From: Entamoeba invadens IP1 | Taxonomy: Eukaryota > Evosea > Mastigamoebida > Endamoebidae | Assembly: GCF_000330505.1 (NCBI RefSeq) | Contig: NW_004443515.1 | Span: 1-12,304 of the forward strand | Length of the DNA stretch: 12,304 bases | Direction of reading: 5' to 3' | Shown: in pieces, positions 9,277 through 12,304 of the stretch | How the letters are laid out: each line of letters opens with the position of its first letter | Numbering within the stretch: the first letter of the stretch is position 1 | Translations under genes and position numbers: made by a program | The notes under the pieces: generated by a model | Told to the model about the DNA's origin: nothing | The model's input: only the letters and a program-made list of their open reading frames with translations | Databases searched by the model: none

Positions 9277-9565
9277 AACTGTATTCCGAAACTCTGTACC
9301 GTTTCCAAAATTTATAAAAACCCTTTGTCTTAATTTCCCATTATTTACTGTTTTTTATTTGTTTTATTTTATTTTTTCCTTTTTGTTAAACCAAAACAGT
9401 ACACAGTTTAAAACCCTCCAAAACCAATACAGTTTCAATTATTAAACAAAAAATCAGGAAATCACCCAAATATTGGGTATATTTTCCCGATTTTCCAGGT
9501 TTGTTATTTGGTTAGTGATCCATTTCGTAACTGAACGTGAGTAAAACCACATGGTTTAAACAAAC
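9277..9565 (+). mobile_element. Family A element, copy 3, diverged and lacking a right end
   Basis: The sequence begins AACTGTATTCCGAAACTCTG preceded by TA (9275-9276), matching the family A left terminus. It then follows copy 2 block by block: AAAACCCTTT-like at about 9318, CAGTAC at 9400, AAACCAATACAGTTTCAATT near 9420 and GTAACTGAACGTGAGTAAAA near 9527-9546, against 5858, 5936, 5960 and 6110 in copy 2. No inverted right terminus (CAGTTTA preceded by GACTTTTG) is found before the MULE remnant, so the copy is truncated or its end is mutated beyond recognition. The end given is the last place where I can see alignment. Confidence 0.65.
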
Positions 9566-10092
9566 ATAAGATAAACAATAATATAATGGTTAACAAACAA
9601 TGTAACGGAGCACACAATTAAATAAAATAATATGACATTTTAACTTATAATAAGTTTTTATTTATTTTAAAAATAGTTATCGATAACATAAAACGACAAA
9701 TTTTTAAAAATATACAAGGTCGCTATTTACTACAGTATTAAATTAAATTAACAGTTAAAAAACAAAAAATTAAAACTTTTTAATATTAAAGTCTTAAACT
9801 ATTTATTAAACAAAATCATTATGATATATTTATATAAAATAATTATACAAAAAATAAAAACATCTGAATAATTTTAAAACTTATACACGGGTTTAGAGAT
9901 GATAAATAGATATAATTCTCTCAAAATGGTCATGGAACAAATCATGTTAAATGAAAAAGATGGGGAAACCCTTTTTGTTTAACAATTTTTGTTTATTTTT
10001 CCAAAAAACTGATTTTTGTTTAGTGTTTTTCTGTTGTGTTTTGTAATAAACATATTTGTTTATAATAATATTTAATTATAAATTTAAATATT
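9566..10092. other. AT-rich spacer
   Basis: About 0.5 kb with no gene or clear repeat. It should contain the 3' end and any right TIR of the MULE on its left, but I found nothing that can be paired with an opposite end because the MULE 5' side is cut off at 12136. The GGGGAAACCCTTTTTG stretch at 9962-9977 resembles a short subterminal word of family A but has no terminus next to it. Confidence 0.5.
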
Positions 10093-12135
10093 TTAATTTT
10101 TCTTTATATATTTATTTTCATAAAAAAATAATACAATTGTTGTATAAAGAGGAATTACACCCTTTTTAATTCTCTTCAATAAACTGCTAAGTAAACCACG
10201 TTTTGCTCGATTATGTTCTTTTCTTGGTTTAAAAACATCATTACTTTGAATTTTTGTTTTAGTATTTAGTTTAGTTTTTTTATTTGTTGAACTTTTTATC
10301 TTATCCAAATGTTCTTTTTCTTCGTGTTCTATTGTATAATCTGAAATGTTTACTTTGTTGACATTCTTTTCACAAAATTTGTTTTCTTTTAATGTTTCAA
10401 CAGATTCTGTCACATCATTTGTTTCAATTTTTCTTTTAATTTTTCTTCCTCAAAATCAATTTTTGTTTTTTGTTCAAATGGTAATTCTTCATACAGACAT
10501 TCCTCTCTGAACTTTTTAACAACAAGTGATATTCCATCTAAAAAGTCGTGTAAATAATTTGTTGTTATTTGAGTTGTGTAATTTGTTATGAGATTCTTGA
10601 TTGCTTCATGTTCTTTTTGATATGTTTTAAAAGTACGCTTAAATTGTCCACTTGTTATCATTTTAGAAAAAAAATTTTCATTTCTTCGTTTTCGTAATCT
10701 TTGATACCTTCCAACCATTGCCATTGTGTTGGTTTTTTATACCAATTCTTTTGAAAAAACATTATGGTAACTTTTAGTATAATTGTTCGTCCTGTTATTT
10801 TGTCCAAAAAACACCAAAGTTTGGGAAGAAAACATCCTTTTATCCAAGTTTTTCAAATTAATTCATAATTTTCAAAAAATCGCCATCATCCTTTTTTATA
10901 CTTTCTTCTTTAAGCTTTTGGAAAACACAAGGAATTTCATCTTCTGAACAAAAAGTGATAGCTTTCAGTCTTCTTACATTTTTACATAATTCTTCATCAG
11001 TTTCTAATCTCTTTTTTAACCAATGGTTTGACAATATTTCCAAATACATTGTCCAAAATGGAACAAACACCCTTGAACTTTTGTTTTTGTTTTTTCTGTT
11101 AGAGAACTAATTACTGCAATTTCAAAATCTACAAGTGTTGTTGATTCTTTGTGAAACATTGAAATGCCAAAAGAAACATTATACCTCATTACAACATCAA
11201 TCTTCGTGTCATAAGTGGTTTTCATTTTGTCCATCAAAAGACAATGAAACAATCTAAAACATTGTCCATTTGCTAATATTTAATGAATTGTATACGACTG
11301 GTAATAAGGTTTCGGGGCAGCTTTAAAAGTTCCATCAAGACAAAATGTGACAATGTTTTAATTTGTTTTAATTTTTGTTTACAACAAAAAATATCCATTT
11401 TATTATCTTTGTAAATATGATATTCATTATTTTATTCATGTTCATCAAAATTTCCATTAACACTATGAATTTTGTTAATATTTTCAGAAAACAACTTTTA
11501 CCTGAAGATCGACGGGACTTGTATTTTAAATAATCAAAATTTTTCATACCTTCGGATCTAGGAAGCTGAAGATTACGATTTAACACTCTTTGTTTAATGT
11601 CTTTAATACTATTTTATTTTTCTAAATGTGGGCAATCTTTATGAATGTGAATATTGTCACAAACAAAAACAAAGGATTTAAAATTATATACATCACCATC
11701 TTTTACTAATTCTGTTTTAATTTTTACTTTACACAAATCTTTAAAACCTGAACATTTAAATCCATTTTTAGTGTTTCCATCCTTGTAAAACAAAATTCCA
11801 TCTAATACCAGCAAATAAGTACCTTTAGAACTTAAAATTGTTTCGAGAACGTGGTTTATCTTATTATTATCTTGGTTGTTATAAAAGGGCTGAATATCAA
11901 CATTTTGGGGAATTGAATTAAATATGTTTTGCCTTGATAAAGAAAAAAATGGTGTTTGTTGATCATTTTGTAATTCTTGTAGATTCGTTCCTAAACTTGG
12001 TGTTGAAAATATTGGTTGTAAAAATTCAGATGTTATCAATTGGGGTTGTATATAACAACTTTGATATGGAATAGTTGTTTGATTGTAATACATTACAGGT
12101 GAATTCCTATTGAATGTATTGAGAGAAGTTGGCAC
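10093..12135 (-). pseudogene. Mutator-like (MULE) transposase pseudogene with FLYWCH-like N-terminus
   Basis: Minus-strand segments in successive frames reproduce the MULE order. A Gln/Asn-rich leader and a zinc-finger module (11614-12093) are followed by a catalytic core. The core has LDGTFKAAPKPYYQSYTIH (first Asp at 11334-11336), LVDFEIAVI (second Asp at 11127-11129), GCLFHFGQCIWKYCQTIG with C-x2-H (Cys 11067-11069, His 11058-11060), then KTWIKGCFLPKLW and RTNNYTKSYH. In active relatives the last block reads RTNNxxEGxH; here the Glu is Lys (AAA at 10773-10775). A basic Lys-rich tail ends at 10093. Stops interrupt at 11614-11616 and 11280-11282, and at least six frame changes occur (near 11495, 11400, 11020, 10860, 10795 and 10410). 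A MULE transposase cuts and pastes its element in the nucleus; this copy cannot. There is no in-frame start upstream of 12093, and the frame is closed by TAA at 12136-12138. Confidence 0.85.
11614..12093 (-). other. FLYWCH-like zinc-finger segment of the MULE remnant
   Basis: This is the longest uninterrupted stretch, about 160 codons from the ATG at 12091-12093. The first 85 or so residues are rich in Gln, Asn, Ser and Pro and probably disordered. Then follow TYLLVLDGILFYKDG, GFKCSGFKDLCKVKIKTE and DNIHIHKDC. The Cys-x6-Cys pair and the His-x-His pair match the metal ligands of FLYWCH fingers, which bind DNA in many MULE transposases. The usual Trp before the first Cys is Phe-Lys here. The frame reads straight through its TAA (11614-11616) into NSIKDIKQRVLNRNL, so the stop is a later lesion rather than the natural end. 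Confidence 0.7.
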
Positions 12136-12304
12136 TTAGGTATTGAGAATGCTACCACCTATATTAGAATCAAGGGTAAGAAATAATTGGAGTGAAAGCA
12201 ATGGAAGTTGAAGAGTAAGATCAATTGTACATATATGGAAGAGGAGTGTCTCCCCTTTAGGTCCAGGTGTGACTTGGCATTGTAGAAGGGCAGGAGGCAG
12301 AGGA
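12136..12304. other. Abrupt high-GC segment of unknown origin (runs off the window)
   Basis: From about 12136 to the end the composition changes sharply to about 41% GC over 164 bases (about 56% in the last 64), purine-rich on the plus strand, against roughly a quarter GC elsewhere. No reading frame runs through it in full: the plus-strand frame from 12140 hits TGA near 12210. The change coincides with loss of the MULE frame, so this is either a different insertion, the edge of an unrelated repeat, or an assembly join. I do not recognise the sequence. Confidence 0.7.

Noticed and set aside
9566..10000. A right end for family A copy 3, for example the AACAGTTAAAAAAC stretch near 9750
   Set aside because: It lacks the GACTTTTG block that precedes CAGTTTA in copies 1 and 2, and short words of this composition are expected by chance.
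11460..11510. Spliceosomal intron donor (CAG|GTAAAA at about 11501) in the MULE gene
   Set aside because: Protein-like sequence resumes in the next frame by 11491 and leads towards the DGTF block, so a frameshift explains the change better than an intron. No convincing acceptor was needed or found.
3312..12135. Ciliate-type code with TAA/TAG read as glutamine, which would remove several stops in both transposase remnants
   Set aside because: The Gln-rich leader at 11700-12093 uses only CAA/CAG for Gln, which is unlikely under such a code. A TGA and many frameshifts would also remain.

Overview
This window is extremely A+T-rich eukaryotic DNA, by eye about three quarters A+T. It has no intact gene that I can defend. 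It reads as a transposon graveyard: two decayed transposase genes on the minus strand, several non-autonomous terminal-inverted-repeat (TIR) elements, a 7-bp tandem array and long stretches of A/T-only-looking spacer. No bacterial gene organisation, tRNA or rRNA is visible. The glutamine-rich stretches of the best reading frame use CAA/CAG throughout, so the in-frame TAA/TAG codons are most simply read as real stops (decay) rather than a ciliate code. The host cannot be named from the sequence alone. A low-GC protist with many DNA transposons (Entamoeba invadens-like), a transposon-rich microsporidian, or a very AT-rich invertebrate would all fit.

Layout. 1-2071: gene-free AT-rich DNA with an (AAT)10 tract and two strong hairpins. 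2074-3076: a 1,003-bp TIR element (family A, copy 1) flanked by TA. 3312-5580, minus strand: a badly frameshifted remnant of a transposase, best matched to the hAT superfamily. 5792-6785: a TATTGTA heptamer array split by a second family A element (5813-6624, copy 2); removing the element and one TA restores the repeat register exactly. 6946-9198: a 2,253-bp TIR element with perfect 19-bp ends and an apparent TTA target duplication, itself interrupted at 7224-8031 by an 808-bp Tc1/mariner/pogo-type MITE starting CAGT and flanked by TA. 9277 to about 9565: the left part of a third, diverged family A element with no right end. 10093-12135, minus strand: a Mutator-like (MULE) transposase pseudogene with a FLYWCH-like N-terminal zinc finger, recognisable DGTF, DFE, C-x2-H and RTNN blocks, and the catalytic Glu replaced by Lys. 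12136-12304: an abrupt change to about 41% GC (about 56% in the last 64 bases) that also cuts off the 5' end of the MULE.

The parts do not form a pathway. They record successive insertions: heptamer array before family A copy 2, and the TTA-flanked element before the CAGT MITE. None of the short elements carries a recognisable transposase, so they must have been moved by enzymes encoded elsewhere. Neither degraded transposase here has TIRs matching them.
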